The notes under the pieces: generated by a model
Seen by the model: the letters and a program-made list of their open reading frames with translations, nothing else
Told to the model about the DNA's origin: nothing
The model's database searches: none
Part shown: positions 17,030 to 26,032 of the stretch, piece after piece
Layout of the letters: each line of letters starts with the position of its first letter
How positions within the stretch are numbered: position 1 is the stretch's first letter
From: Lentilactobacillus kefiri
GTDB taxonomy: Bacteria > Bacillota > Bacilli > Lactobacillales > Lactobacillaceae
Assembly: GCF_007989105.1 (NCBI RefSeq)
Contig: NZ_BJVK01000003.1
Span: 88,643-152,642, forward strand
Length of the DNA: 64,000 nt
Direction: 5' to 3'
Translations under genes and position numbers: made by a program

Positions 17030-17512
17030 ATGAAACTTGACGGGTATGAGACATTACTAAAGGATATTTCGATTGAACTCAGGAAATACCTAATCTCAAA
17101 GGGTGCCAGCAAGGACATGGCTGAAGACGTTGTCCAAGACGTCTTCGTCAAAGTCTTGGAAATGGATTTAATACTGCCACCAGATAAAATTCGGCCGTAT
17201 ATGTATCAGATTGCCAAAACGAGATACATCGATTTGTATCGTCGTGACAAACATTTGAAAGAAATTTTGCAATTATATCTTATTCCGGAAAAAAAGAATG
17301 TGGATACTTCAGATATCAGAAATTCATCAAAAAAGTTACCGGGTATTCTCAATAAATTATCGTCAAATGATCAAGCCATTTTAAAGATGAAGTACATTGA
17401 GAATCAATCAATCGATCAAATTTCAGTGGAACTGAAGACAACGCCCGCCGCCATTAAGATGCGTTTATATCGACTTCGCAAGAAAATCAAAAAAGGATTT
17501 GGTGAAATATAA
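17030..17512 (+). CDS. ECF-type RNA polymerase sigma factor
   Basis: 160 residues. Sigma region 2 is at about 25-75 (DMAEDVVQDVFVKVLE then PYMYQIAKTRYIDLYRR, the core-binding and -10 recognition helices). Region 4 is at about 105-158 (LNKLSSNDQAILKMKYIENQ, then the helix-turn-helix TPAAIKMRLYRLRKKIKKG). There is no region 1 or 3, as in ECF factors. The start is ATG 17030 behind AAAGGAGG. The stop overlaps the next gene's start by one base; that gene encodes a one-helix Sigma_reg protein, so this is a sigma/anti-sigma pair like B. subtilis SigM with its regulators. Envelope stress control and auto-activation are likely but not demonstrated here. Confidence 0.88.
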   Translation: MKLDGYETLLKDISIELRKYLISKGASKDMAEDVVQDVFVKVLEMDLILPPDKIRPYMYQIAKTRYIDLYRRDKHLKEILQLYLIPEKKNVDTSDIRNSSKKLPGILNKLSSNDQAILKMKYIENQSIDQISVELKTTPAAIKMRLYRLRKKIKKGFGEI

Positions 17513-18429
17513 TGAAACAAGACAATGAATTTGAAAAGCTCGCTTTTCGCATTAAACTCAAGCGATGGTTATTGACAATATTATTAATTATTGTACTTTT
17601 TCCAATTTTATCAGCAATCAGCTACAAAACTACCCAATCTTTCTCTGCAAAACAGTCCAGTAAGCTAATGGCTGATATGGATGTCAGACAATCACTAGTA
17701 AGTCCGAATATTCAAAATAGTGATTTAGCTATTGGCAATAGCAATATCAGTGGTGGAACCGTTATTAGCCATCAGTACAAAGACATTGACGGTTACCATA
17801 TTCCCTGGCAAACAATTCAAGGTAAATATAATTGGATTTACCACGAGATTCAAAGCGATAATCTAGTCGACTCTTATGATAATGCTGCTTACACTAGGAC
17901 AACTCAAACAAAGATTCCTTTATTTTACAACGATCGTGTTAAATCTCCCAACGTACAAAAGGCATCGGAAATAGCTTCCATTTCAGTAATGAAAGATTAC
18001 GTTGGTGAAATTGCCCTAACATTTCGACAACCCCTAACTTATAAACAGATTTTGGAAAAACTACCTTCTGATGTGCAAGCTAATTGGTATTGGCTGGGAG
18101 TTAGCGGAAAAGCGGATCCTACGATCGAAAATAATAATTTTCTAGGAATTCAATCTACAAAAGGAAAGCTGAATGATTTGGACTACAATTATTTTAGAAA
18201 AGAGCTCCATACGGCCGACGAGTTAGGAACCTTTAACAACTTTTCAATCACAAAATTTGCCCATCAATACGCCAAAAAGTACCCTTCCCTGAATAAGGCA
18301 AAATTTGCCGGAGTGATCGTTACCGGGCAGACCGAAAACTTCAAACCATTGGTTAACCAGAAGTGGTTTACTGAAAGCTCAGTTGGTGCCACAATCAAGC
18401 GGGTTCCATATATTAAGCCAAGCTTTTAA
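17512..18429 (+). CDS. Membrane anti-sigma factor with sigma-regulator N/C domains
   Basis: 305 residues. A short cytosolic N-terminus with NEFEKLAFRIKLKRW leads into one transmembrane helix (about 18-38). A large extracytoplasmic domain follows, with a C-terminal block (about 150-305, SEIASISVMKDYVGEIALTF then NWYWLGVSGK) that matches my knowledge of Sigma_reg_C. Such proteins hold the partner sigma at the membrane and release it on an envelope signal. The one-base TAATG overlap with the sigma gene gives coupled, near-equal synthesis. There is no zinc-binding ZAS motif (no HxxxCxxC). The terminator follows at 18453-18500. Confidence 0.8.
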   Translation: MKQDNEFEKLAFRIKLKRWLLTILLIIVLFPILSAISYKTTQSFSAKQSSKLMADMDVRQSLVSPNIQNSDLAIGNSNISGGTVISHQYKDIDGYHIPWQTIQGKYNWIYHEIQSDNLVDSYDNAAYTRTTQTKIPLFYNDRVKSPNVQKASEIASISVMKDYVGEIALTFRQPLTYKQILEKLPSDVQANWYWLGVSGKADPTIENNNFLGIQSTKGKLNDLDYNYFRKELHTADELGTFNNFSITKFAHQYAKKYPSLNKAKFAGVIVTGQTENFKPLVNQKWFTESSVGATIKRVPYIKPSF

Positions 18430-18452
18430 GCAACAAAAATTATCCACGCAAA

Positions 18453-18500
18453 AAATAAGCATTGAACTCTTCTTAATACAAAGATGTTCAATGCTTATTT
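18453..18500. terminator. Bidirectional terminator
   Basis: AAATAAGCATTGAAC / GTTCAATGCTTATTT, 15-bp perfect stem between the convergent anti-sigma and MerR genes. Confidence 0.85.
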
Positions 18501-18517
18501 GATAATATCTAAATTTA

Positions 18518-19246
18518 CTAATTTATTTGCTTTACATCATAAACTTCCACACAATATCCCCGATAACCACAATTAGGACAAGTTAATCGGCGGGTATTCG
18601 GTGTGTGCTTTGAAAATGTGAAGTCCTTCCAGCTTGGCTTAAAGTGCTGATGACAGTTCGGGCAAATATATTCGACCTTCACGTAGTACTGCCAAATCAC
18701 AACAATTGCCATTACGATAACAAGTGGAAAAACAATTGCTGCAGGGACCCAGTTGCCTGACATGATCCAAATGACAATGGCGGCAACCTCCAGAACGTCC
18801 ATCATTAATCCCCAAGTAATCATCCAACCACGAAATCTTCTTAATTTTGGTTTGCTTTCCATGATATTTTCGATGCCGTCAAGATCGGTTTGGGAGATTA
18901 GCGCATAATCATCAAGACTTTCCTGAACCTTTCGAATCGTCTTCAACTGCTCAGAATTTAACGTCATTTCATGCTGAAGCTTTTTTTCCTGTTCAGTAAG
19001 CATGAGCGACAGCACCTGAGTAGAATCCTCTTCCAGTAGTAAATTCTTAATGGTGGCCAATGGCAATCCCATTGATTTCAATAACAAGATTAATCTCAGC
19101 GTTTTAAGCTCCTTGTCAGTGTATAGACGTCTCCCACCTTCAGAAATCGTTGTCGGATTCAAAATACCTTTTTGATCATAATACTGAATGGTTCTAACCG
19201 AGACACCACCCAGCTTGGCAAATTCTCCCGTTGTATATGTCGACAT
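18518..19246 (-). CDS. MerR-family regulator fused to two membrane helices and a zinc ribbon
   Basis: 242 residues from ATG 19246, placed 8 bp after AGGAGG. The order is unusual: a MerR helix-turn-helix (about 1-70; YTTGEFAKLGGVSVRTIQYYDQKGIL), a coiled-coil dimer helix (about 75-125), two hydrophobic helices (about 140-160 and 163-185), and a C-terminal zinc ribbon with two Cys pairs (CPNCHQH and CPNCGYRG). The MerR half suggests DNA binding at a promoter with a long spacer. The membrane part and ribbon suggest anchoring and sensing at the envelope. No partner gene is adjacent except the ECF pair, which ends against it. A 30-bp dispersed repeat lies in its upstream region. The ligand is unknown. 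Confidence 0.75.
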   Translation of the reverse strand: MSTYTTGEFAKLGGVSVRTIQYYDQKGILNPTTISEGGRRLYTDKELKTLRLILLLKSMGLPLATIKNLLLEEDSTQVLSLMLTEQEKKLQHEMTLNSEQLKTIRKVQESLDDYALISQTDLDGIENIMESKPKLRRFRGWMITWGLMMDVLEVAAIVIWIMSGNWVPAAIVFPLVIVMAIVVIWQYYVKVEYICPNCHQHFKPSWKDFTFSKHTPNTRRLTCPNCGYRGYCVEVYDVKQIN

Positions 19247-19326
19247 CGTTCTCACCTCCTGATTCTTTTATATCCCATGACGTAACGTAACGAGCAAGGA
19301 TAATCTTGAATCTTTTTAAATAAATC

Positions 19327-19356
19327 AGTTCGCAAACCAAACGGAAACCTGTTTCT
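19327..19356. repeat. 30-bp dispersed repeat, copy 1
   Basis: Starts AGTTCGCAAACCAAACGGAA and ends CTGTTTCT. It is identical to 33200-33229 except at position 24 (T here, A there). It lies 81-110 bp upstream of the MerR gene start in a non-coding gap. Confidence 0.7.
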
Positions 19357-19407
19357 CATCCCTGTGACAGACAATCCTTATCCTTAAGTTTCATATTAAG
19401 CATACAA

Positions 19408-19449
19408 CAAAGACACCCCACTCAGCTATAAGCTGGCGGGGTGTCTTTG
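19408..19449. terminator. Terminator of the alcohol dehydrogenase gene
   Basis: AAAGACACCCC / GGGGTGTCTTT outer stem with an inner CAGC-TATA-AGCTG hairpin. It follows the alcohol dehydrogenase stop on the minus strand. Confidence 0.85.
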
Positions 19450-19480
19450 AGAGTTGTTAGAATTATTTGATTAGTTAGAA

Positions 19481-20239
19481 TTATTGAGCAGTGTATCCAC
19501 CATCGACAACGAATTCTGCACCAGTGGCAAATTTAGATTCGTCAGATGCCAGGTAAACACAGATCCAAGCGATATCGTTAGGTTCACCGATATGACCCAT
19601 TGGTGTCTTGGTCCGCTGTGACATCATTTCTTCTGCCCCTTCAAGATCGTCAACCAATGGTGTCTTGATATAACCTGGATGAACAGTGTTAACCCGAACA
19701 TCGTAGTCCTTCAAAGCGCAATCCAAGGCAGCTGATTTAGACATAATTCTGACAGCACCTTTTGAAGCGTTGTATGCACCCAGAGTTGGATCACCAACAA
19801 AACCTTCGATAGATGACATATTGATGATTGATGCTCCGAGTCCTTTATTCTTCATACGTTGGATTCCAAGACGGGTACCGAAGAAGACACCATCCAAGTT
19901 AACTGAGAGCAGCTTGCGCCATTCTTCAGTTGTGGTATCTTCAACACTCTTGCTGACCGCAATTCCGGCATTGTTGACAACCGTGGTAACTGGGCCAAAT
20001 GCTTCTTCAGTCGTATCAAACAACTTAGTCCAGCCGGCTTCATCAGAAGCATCGTGTTGGACAAAACGGATAACGTCTGTGCCGCCGATTGATTTGGCAG
20101 CTTTTTCACCTACATCAGCGTGACGGCCGGTAATAACAACCTTTGCGCCTTCTTCAACAAACTTATCAGCGATTGCCAAGCCAATTCCCAAGGTACCGCC
20201 AGTTACAATTGCTACTTTGCCTTTTAAACGATCAGTCAT
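19481..20239 (-). CDS. adh: (R)-specific NADP-dependent alcohol dehydrogenase (short-chain dehydrogenase)
   Basis: 252 residues, classical SDR fold. Cofactor motif TGGTLGIG at 13-20; the basic R39 after strand 2 marks NADP preference; NNAG at 89-92. Catalytic residues counted from Met1 are N114, S143, Y156 and K160 in YNASK. The C-terminus ends GGYTAQ, whose last residue lies at the magnesium site in the tetrameric homologues. From memory the sequence equals or nearly equals the enzyme of L. kefiri used for making (R)-alcohols, and is close to that of L. brevis. It reduces ketones and aldehydes in the cytosol and helps re-oxidise NADPH. Single gene with its own terminator; start ATG 20239 follows AGGAGG. 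Confidence 0.95.
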   Translation of the reverse strand: MTDRLKGKVAIVTGGTLGIGLAIADKFVEEGAKVVITGRHADVGEKAAKSIGGTDVIRFVQHDASDEAGWTKLFDTTEEAFGPVTTVVNNAGIAVSKSVEDTTTEEWRKLLSVNLDGVFFGTRLGIQRMKNKGLGASIINMSSIEGFVGDPTLGAYNASKGAVRIMSKSAALDCALKDYDVRVNTVHPGYIKTPLVDDLEGAEEMMSQRTKTPMGHIGEPNDIAWICVYLASDESKFATGAEFVVDGGYTAQ

Positions 20240-20363
20240 ATGGATTCCTCCTGTATACTTTTTTGATAGTTAGTGATTCATTTCACTATGTAAGAATACA
20301 GTATTAAGGGCAATTTGTAAATACTTATTTTTTGTAATCTCAATTATTGTGATGAAGACAACT

Positions 20364-20414
20364 AAGAGCATCAATCAATCATTCCAAAACCAGGAATAAT
20401 CGATTGATGCTCTT
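20364..20414. terminator. Terminator of the TauE/SafE gene
   Basis: AAGAGCATCAATC / GATTGATGCTCTT with an inner ATTCC/GGAAT stem. It lies 37 bp after the exporter stop. Confidence 0.8.
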
Positions 20415-20450
20415 AAATTCTGGGATCAAAACGCCTTTTGTCCCACTCTA

Positions 20451-21185
20451 TTATTTGAATGCCGTGAACGTCCCCATGACGACCAGCAAAACACCTAAAA
20501 TCGGCTTTACATACTTGGTAAACTTCTTTGGATCTAATTTTCCCAAAAGAACCGGGGCCAGAAATGATCCCATAATGGCACCAAACATCAAGCCAAGTCC
20601 CACCGACCAGTCAACGTTTCCGGCTGAAAGGTGAAAAATCAACCCAGTGGCAGTCATCACAACCAGTACTAAAGAGGATGTCGCAGCAGCTGTTACCATG
20701 TCTGTGCCCATTACCAATAAGCCAGCAACAACTGGGCCGCCACCACTTAAGCCACCGATTCCAACCATCAAGCCGCTAATCACACCGTAGATTGGCGCCA
20801 ACCATTTATTTGGCTTTTTGTGACCATCTTGTTTACTGAACAGGGTTTGAATCCCCAGAATTGCCAGGATACCGCCAATGATAAAGGAATAAATCTTAGC
20901 CGGAATATGGGGAGACAACAGCGAACCGACGACAACCGCCGGAACAGCAAAAATGATCATTCGCCAGGCGATTTTTAATTTGATTTTATGTAATCGAAAA
21001 TATGAATACGATCCAATGAGCAGTGACGGAAACGACGTGACCAGAGAAGTTGCGGCTGCACTGGCTGGCCCCAATCCAAAGACCGTCGTCAAAATACCGA
21101 GGTAAAAGGCTGCTCCACCACCGCCAAGGGTAATGACAATCGTGCCAATGATAAAACCGGTAATGATCAGATAGATAATACTCAT
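20451..21185 (-). CDS. TauE/SafE family (sulfite exporter-like) membrane protein
   Basis: 244 residues from ATG 21185 (ribosome site GGAAGGA). About eight hydrophobic helices in two related halves. Each half carries the family's glycine-rich entry (GGGGAAFYLGILTTVFGLGPASAAATS in the first, GGLSGGGPVVAGLLVMGTDMVTAAATSS in the second). Members export sulfite, sulfoacetate or related organo-sulfur anions or simply remain uncharacterised. It lies next to the suf operon but behind that operon's terminator, so a link to sulfur is only suggested by position. Confidence 0.82.
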   Translation of the reverse strand: MSIIYLIITGFIIGTIVITLGGGGAAFYLGILTTVFGLGPASAAATSLVTSFPSLLIGSYSYFRLHKIKLKIAWRMIIFAVPAVVVGSLLSPHIPAKIYSFIIGGILAILGIQTLFSKQDGHKKPNKWLAPIYGVISGLMVGIGGLSGGGPVVAGLLVMGTDMVTAAATSSLVLVVMTATGLIFHLSAGNVDWSVGLGLMFGAIMGSFLAPVLLGKLDPKKFTKYVKPILGVLLVVMGTFTAFK

Positions 21186-21249
21186 ACAAAGACGTCCTTC
21201 CAACAATCAATCTAAAATGATTGTACACCTTCTCAAATCATTTTCTAAA

Positions 21250-21316
21250 AAAACACCGCCAATTTGACGACTGGATTCCAGCTTTTGAACGAACCCATTT
21301 TGTCTGGCGGTGTTTT
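21250..21316. terminator. Terminator of the suf operon
   Basis: AAAACACCGCCA / TGGCGGTGTTTT with a long loop that itself contains CTGG-ATT-CCAG. Follows the DUF59 gene at the end of the operon. Confidence 0.75.
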
Positions 21317-21355
21317 ACGTGATTGATTGAATTTGAAATAGTCTATCAATCTTCA

Positions 21356-21670
21356 TTAGTGAATTCCAAGATCAAGTTTCGCCTCACGAGACATCTTGTC
21401 AATTGACCATGCCGGTTCCCAGACAAGGTTGATTTTGACCTTTTTAACTTGATCCATCGCTAACAACTCTTCTTCAATAGCGGCATTGAGATACTCAGTT
21501 AATGGACAACCGGCAATCGTTAATGTCATTGTCACGGTACACAACCCCTGATTATCCAACTCGACATTATAAATCAATACCAAGTTCACAATATCAACCG
21601 CTAATTCCGGATCAACCACGTCTTCAAGAACTGACATGGCCTGCTCTTTAAACGAACGTTCTGTGCTCAT
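21356..21670 (-). CDS. DUF59/MIP18-type iron-sulfur assembly factor (SufT-like)
   Basis: 104 residues. DUF59 pattern DPELAVDIVNLVLIYNVELD near 20-39 and TMTLTIAGCPLTEYL near 48-62, with the reactive-type cysteine in AGCPL. The family (PaaD/SufT/MIP18) helps mature iron-sulfur proteins. Being the last gene of the suf cluster, 11 bp after sufB, it is very likely co-transcribed. The usual NLGLIY motif reads NLVLIY here. It is named as SufT-like because true SufT proteins can be longer. Confidence 0.82.
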   Translation of the reverse strand: MSTERSFKEQAMSVLEDVVDPELAVDIVNLVLIYNVELDNQGLCTVTMTLTIAGCPLTEYLNAAIEEELLAMDQVKKVKINLVWEPAWSIDKMSREAKLDLGIH

Positions 21671-21681
21671 GACAATCTCTC

Positions 21682-23085
21682 CTATCCGATTGAACCTTCC
21701 ATTTCAAAGCTGATAAGCCGATTAAGCTCAACAGCGTATTCCATTGGCAGTTCTTTAGTAAATGGCTCCACGAAGCTCATAATAATCATTTCGGTTGCTT
21801 TGGCTTCTGGAATACCACGACTCATCAAATAATAGAGCTGTTCTTCTGAAATCTTTGAAACTTTCGCCTCATGCTCCATGGAAACATTGTTATTTAAAAT
21901 CTCATTGTACGGAATGGTATCACTGGAAGATTGCTCGTCCATGATGATGGTGTCACACTCCACGTGAGCAAACGAACCGTCCGAGTGGCGGCCAAATTTG
22001 ACTTTGCCGCGATAATCCACCGCGCCGCCGTCTTTCGCGATTGATTTTGAGACGACTGAAGAAGATGTATTAGGAGCGTTATGAATCATTTGGGCGCCGG
22101 TATCCGAATCAATATTTTTCCCGGCTACGGCAATTGACAGCATCGTTCCCCGGGCACCCTCACCATTTAAATAAACGGAAGGGTATTTCATTGTGACTTT
22201 TGAGCCTAAATTACCATCGACCCATTCCATGATGGCCCCTTCAAGTGCCTGAGCTCGCTTGGTCTCCAGACTGTAAACGTTGTTTGACCAGTTTTGGATG
22301 GTCGTATACCGACAATAGGCGTGAGGTAAAACGTTCACTTCGACCACAGCGGCATGCAGACTGTCACTTTTATAAGTCGGCGCGGTACAACCTTCCACGT
22401 ACTCCACGTGAGCCCCTTCATCCACAATGATCAAGGTCCGCTCAAATTGACCAGAATTTTCTGCGTTGAGTCTGAAGTATGACTGAATCGGTGTCGTTAA
22501 CGAAACGCCCTTTGGTACATAGATAAAGGTACCGCCGGACCACACAGCGGAATTCAGGGCAGAGTATTTGTTATTGGTGGGTTTTACCAACTTACCGAAC
22601 CACTTTTTAAATAATTCAGGATATTTCTGCAAGGCGGTATCGGTATCCGTAAAAATAATCCCCAGCTTTTCGAACTGCTCTTGCATGTTGTGATACACCA
22701 CTTCCGACTCGTATTGCGCGGAGGAGCCAGCCAAATATTTTCGTTCAGCTTCCGGCACTCCCAGGCGGTCAAATGTTGTTTTGATCTTTTCCGGGACATC
22801 GTTCCAATCACGATATTGCTTGTCAGTGGCCTTTTGATAAAATTTCATGTTTTCTAAATCCAGTTTGCTTAAATCAGGGCCAAAACTGGGCTCCGGCATT
22901 TTTAAATATGCGTGATAGGCTGCCAGCCGATAATTAAGCATCCATTCCGGCTCGTGCTTTTCGGCGGAGATTTCGCGAACAATTGTTTCTGTCAGTCCCT
23001 TACCAGTTGAGTAAACAGGCTTTACATTATCATGAAACCCATATTCATAATCCTTATCTTTAATGATTTCAGAAACGTCAGTCAT
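21682..23085 (-). CDS. sufB: Fe-S cluster assembly scaffold SufB
   Basis: 467 residues from ATG 23085 (AAAGGGAG upstream); a longer frame exists but overlaps sufU in another frame and has no ribosome site. SufB beta-helix core with [40 protein letters not shown] and [26 protein letters not shown]. The C-terminal [26 protein letters not shown] is shared with SufD. SufB, with SufC and SufD, builds clusters from sulfur delivered by SufS/SufU. It overlaps the sufU end by 8 bp. Length matches the Gram-positive family. Confidence 0.95.
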   Translation of the reverse strand: MTDVSEIIKDKDYEYGFHDNVKPVYSTGKGLTETIVREISAEKHEPEWMLNYRLAAYHAYLKMPEPSFGPDLSKLDLENMKFYQKATDKQYRDWNDVPEKIKTTFDRLGVPEAERKYLAGSSAQYESEVVYHNMQEQFEKLGIIFTDTDTALQKYPELFKKWFGKLVKPTNNKYSALNSAVWSGGTFIYVPKGVSLTTPIQSYFRLNAENSGQFERTLIIVDEGAHVEYVEGCTAPTYKSDSLHAAVVEVNVLPHAYCRYTTIQNWSNNVYSLETKRAQALEGAIMEWVDGNLGSKVTMKYPSVYLNGEGARGTMLSIAVAGKNIDSDTGAQMIHNAPNTSSSVVSKSIAKDGGAVDYRGKVKFGRHSDGSFAHVECDTIIMDEQSSSDTIPYNEILNNNVSMEHEAKVSKISEEQLYYLMSRGIPEAKATEMIIMSFVEPFTKELPMEYAVELNRLISFEMEGSIG

Positions 23086-23533
23086 TGTCGTCAACTCCCT
23101 TTTTCTCAAGGATTTCATCCATTGCGTGCCATGCAAGTGCGGCACATTTGATACGGGCGGGAAATTCCGCAACTGATCCAACCAGTGCTGCGTCACCAAG
23201 GGCATCTTCATCGATCGAATTAATCGATTCGCCGGTAATCAAGTGTGAAAACGCCATAATCAGTTCCCGGGCCCGCTGAACCGGTTGGTCAATTAGCGCC
23301 GTCGTCATCAAGCTGGCAGAGGCCTGTGAAATGGTACAACCGGTGCCGGAAAATGATAAATCAGCAATTCGATTCTGCCGGATCAAGACTGAAACATTAA
23401 TGACATCCCCACACGTTGGATTTCGAAGTTCCAACGTTCCGGTAGCCGTTTCCAAGTCGCCATGATGATGCGGATGTTGGGCATTCTCCAAAATAACTTG
23501 TTTATATAATTCGTTTAATTTAGCTAATCCCAT
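23078..23533 (-). CDS. sufU: Sulfur-relay zinc protein SufU
   Basis: 151 residues, IscU-like fold. Zinc ligands C41 and D43 (NPTCGD), C66 (GTGCTIS) and C130 (RIKCAALAW) are all present, and the insert between the second and third Cys typical of SufU is seen. SufU swaps a zinc ligand with SufS and accepts persulfide. Start ATG 23533 follows AAAGGAG and overlaps the sufS 3' end by 14 bp; it also overlaps sufB. This supports tight coupling of the operon. Confidence 0.95.
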   Translation of the reverse strand: MGLAKLNELYKQVILENAQHPHHHGDLETATGTLELRNPTCGDVINVSVLIRQNRIADLSFSGTGCTISQASASLMTTALIDQPVQRARELIMAFSHLITGESINSIDEDALGDAALVGSVAEFPARIKCAALAWHAMDEILEKKGVDDND

Positions 23534-24758
23534 TAGTGAAAAACTCCTTTACTGCCACCATTGCTTCAATTAATCGATCTGCATCCTGCTTGGTGTTGTA
23601 AAAGTAAAAGCTGGCCCGGGCAGTTGCGTCAACGTTTAAATAGGCCATAAGCGGCTGAGCGCAGTGATGGCCGGCTCGCACGGCAATTCCTTCCATATCC
23701 AGGCCGGTGGCGACGTCATGGGGATGGATTCCCCATAAGTTAAACGCCAGCACCCCGGTATGTTTTTTCGGATCTTGCGGGCCATAAACCTTCACCCCAT
23801 CAATTGCCGTTAAGCGGGGAAGCGTATAGGCCACCAACTCTTTTTCGTAAGCCAAAATGTTGGCCATCCCTAATTCATTCAAATAATCAATGGCACTCCC
23901 CAGAGCAATTGCCCCGCTAATATTGGGGGTTCCTGCTTCAAACTTCCATGGAAGTTCCTTAAACGACGCATCCTGATGATGGACAAAGTCAATCATCTCA
24001 CCGCCAAATTGAGCCGGCGGCATCATATTCAGCAGCTCTTCTTTGCCATACAAGACACCAATTCCCGTTGGTGCCAGCATCTTATGACCGGAAAAGGCGT
24101 AAAAATCAACTCCTAGTTTCTGAATGTCAATCGGCATGTGGGGAGCCGCCTGCGCCCCGTCGGCAACTATGTATGCATGATGCTGATGAGCTAATTTAGC
24201 CAACTCTTGAATGGGATTAACCACTCCCATCACGTTGGATGCGTGGGCAACAGACACAATCTTCGTCTTATCAGTAATCATTTGGCGGGCGCTTGCCATG
24301 TCCAGCTCACCGTCCGGCGTCAAACCAATGTACTTCAGGGTGGCGTGCCGTTTGGCGGCAACCTGCTGCCAAGGAACCACGTTACTGTGATGTTCCAATT
24401 CTGAAATCACGATTTCATCCCCTGGTTCAACCACCAGACTGCCAAAGCTTGCGGCAATCCAGTTCAAACTCTCAGTCGTCGAACGGGTAAAGATAATCGA
24501 ACGTCTCGATGCCGCATTAATAAACTCAGCCACTTTGTCTCTGGCTGCTTCATAGCTCTCAGTGGCGCGTTCTGCCAACGTATGAACACCACGATGGACG
24601 TTGGCATTATCATGCTTGTAATAACCCATAATCGTGTCCAGCACCGCAAGCGGCTTCTGTGAGGTCGCGGCATTATCCAAATAGACCAGGGACTCACCGT
24701 TCACTTTTTGATTCAGAATCGGGAAATCTTCTCTTGAATTATTCAGTCCCTTGTCCAT
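23520..24758 (-). CDS. sufS: Cysteine desulfurase SufS
   Basis: 412 residues, class V aminotransferase fold. PLP lysine K226 in FSGHKMLAPTG; active-site cysteine C366 in RAGHHCAQPLM; LEHHSNVVPW and DGAQAAPHM bind PLP. The short RAGHHC loop marks the group II (SufS) type. It releases sulfur from cysteine to SufU. Start ATG 24758 overlaps sufD by 20 bp. Confidence 0.95.
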   Translation of the reverse strand: MDKGLNNSREDFPILNQKVNGESLVYLDNAATSQKPLAVLDTIMGYYKHDNANVHRGVHTLAERATESYEAARDKVAEFINAASRRSIIFTRSTTESLNWIAASFGSLVVEPGDEIVISELEHHSNVVPWQQVAAKRHATLKYIGLTPDGELDMASARQMITDKTKIVSVAHASNVMGVVNPIQELAKLAHQHHAYIVADGAQAAPHMPIDIQKLGVDFYAFSGHKMLAPTGIGVLYGKEELLNMMPPAQFGGEMIDFVHHQDASFKELPWKFEAGTPNISGAIALGSAIDYLNELGMANILAYEKELVAYTLPRLTAIDGVKVYGPQDPKKHTGVLAFNLWGIHPHDVATGLDMEGIAVRAGHHCAQPLMAYLNVDATARASFYFYNTKQDADRLIEAMVAVKEFFTNGIS

Positions 24759-26031
24759 TTATGAGCTTCCTTTCAATCAATGAAATCATTTGTTGACGAA
24801 CCTCGGGAACCGGGATGTCTGAAAGCACTACACCCAAGAATCCCCGGGCAACCAACCGTTGGGCGACTTCTTTCGTCAGGCCCCGACTCATGAGATAGTA
24901 CATCTGGTCTTGGTTAATCCGTCCCACGCTTGCAGCATGGCCGGCAATTACATCATTTTCGTCAATCAATAATATGGGATTAGCATCCCCGCGAGCTTTC
25001 GGCGATAACATCAAAACCCGATTTTCCTGTTGGGCTTTAGCACCGTGTGCGCCTTTGATAATTTTTCCAATTCCGTTAAACACCAGAGCGGATCGGCCCA
25101 GCAGAATTCCTCTCTGCAAGATATTGCCTTCAGAGTGCCGGCCGTAATTTGTTACCTGGGTGTCAATTCCCTGGGTTTGCCGGTCAGTGGAAATCGCAAC
25201 AGTCTGCATTTCCGTATGGGAACCACTGCCCACCAAGTTGGAATCAAAATCCGCAATTGTATTGCCGTCATTTAAAACACCGACTGTCCAGTCAATTCTG
25301 GCATCTTTTTCAAGGTATCCCCGGCGATTAATGTATGAGTGAGTCGTTTGCCCCAAGGAATCGAGTGCCGAGAATTTAACTCGGCTCCCTGATTGGGCAA
25401 CTATCTCAACCATTATGTGGGCAGCGTTTGGTTCATCCCCCAAAGTCGACGATCGTTGAAGCACTTGGAATTGACTATTCTCTCCAGCAACGATTAGTGT
25501 GTGGTTCACAAAATTCCCTGGTTGCCGACTGTCCTGGATTTGAAGCAGGTTAATCGGATCATCAATCTCGACATTTTTTGGAACATATAAGAATGTCCCA
25601 CCATTCATCAACGCTGCACTGACTGCAGTGAGTCGGTTTTCGTCAATTTGAACAGCTTGATGAAAAAGAAAGTCGTGCACCAGATCACCATATTGATGGA
25701 TTGCAGTTCCCATATCGCAAAGGATGACCCCTTTGGCAGTTAATTCCTCACTGAGTTCGGTTTTAACAACCAACTGGCCGAGACTGGCAAATTGATAGCC
25801 GTTTGATTCTGACCAGACGCTTTCAGGAATTGTTACGTTGAACACTGGATGGCTCACAAAATCAAGTAGTGGCCAGGCATGATAATTGATTTTGGCAAAA
25901 ATCGGCATTTCCAACGAATTAATCTGCTTCCAGGCATTCTCACGCAACGCTTTTAACCAATGTGGTTCATTTGAGAACCGGGCCTGCTTTAGCAAGTCCG
26001 GATCCAACTCCAAGGTCATCGTTTTCAGCAT
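24739..26031 (-). CDS. sufD: Fe-S cluster assembly protein SufD
   Basis: 430 residues from ATG 26031, one base after the sufC stop (coupled start). An upstream extension inside sufC is an artefact of frame. SufD features: GGTFLYVPKNVEIDDPINLLQI, NHTLIVAGENSQFQVLQR, the central beta-helix, and the C-terminal AHAASVGRINQDQMYYLMSRGLTKEVAQRLVARGFL. It pairs with SufB and SufC. Its sequence is less conserved than SufB, as usual. Confidence 0.93.
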   Translation of the reverse strand: MLKTMTLELDPDLLKQARFSNEPHWLKALRENAWKQINSLEMPIFAKINYHAWPLLDFVSHPVFNVTIPESVWSESNGYQFASLGQLVVKTELSEELTAKGVILCDMGTAIHQYGDLVHDFLFHQAVQIDENRLTAVSAALMNGGTFLYVPKNVEIDDPINLLQIQDSRQPGNFVNHTLIVAGENSQFQVLQRSSTLGDEPNAAHIMVEIVAQSGSRVKFSALDSLGQTTHSYINRRGYLEKDARIDWTVGVLNDGNTIADFDSNLVGSGSHTEMQTVAISTDRQTQGIDTQVTNYGRHSEGNILQRGILLGRSALVFNGIGKIIKGAHGAKAQQENRVLMLSPKARGDANPILLIDENDVIAGHAASVGRINQDQMYYLMSRGLTKEVAQRLVARGFLGVVLSDIPVPEVRQQMISLIERKLINGQGTE

Positions 26032-26032
26032 A

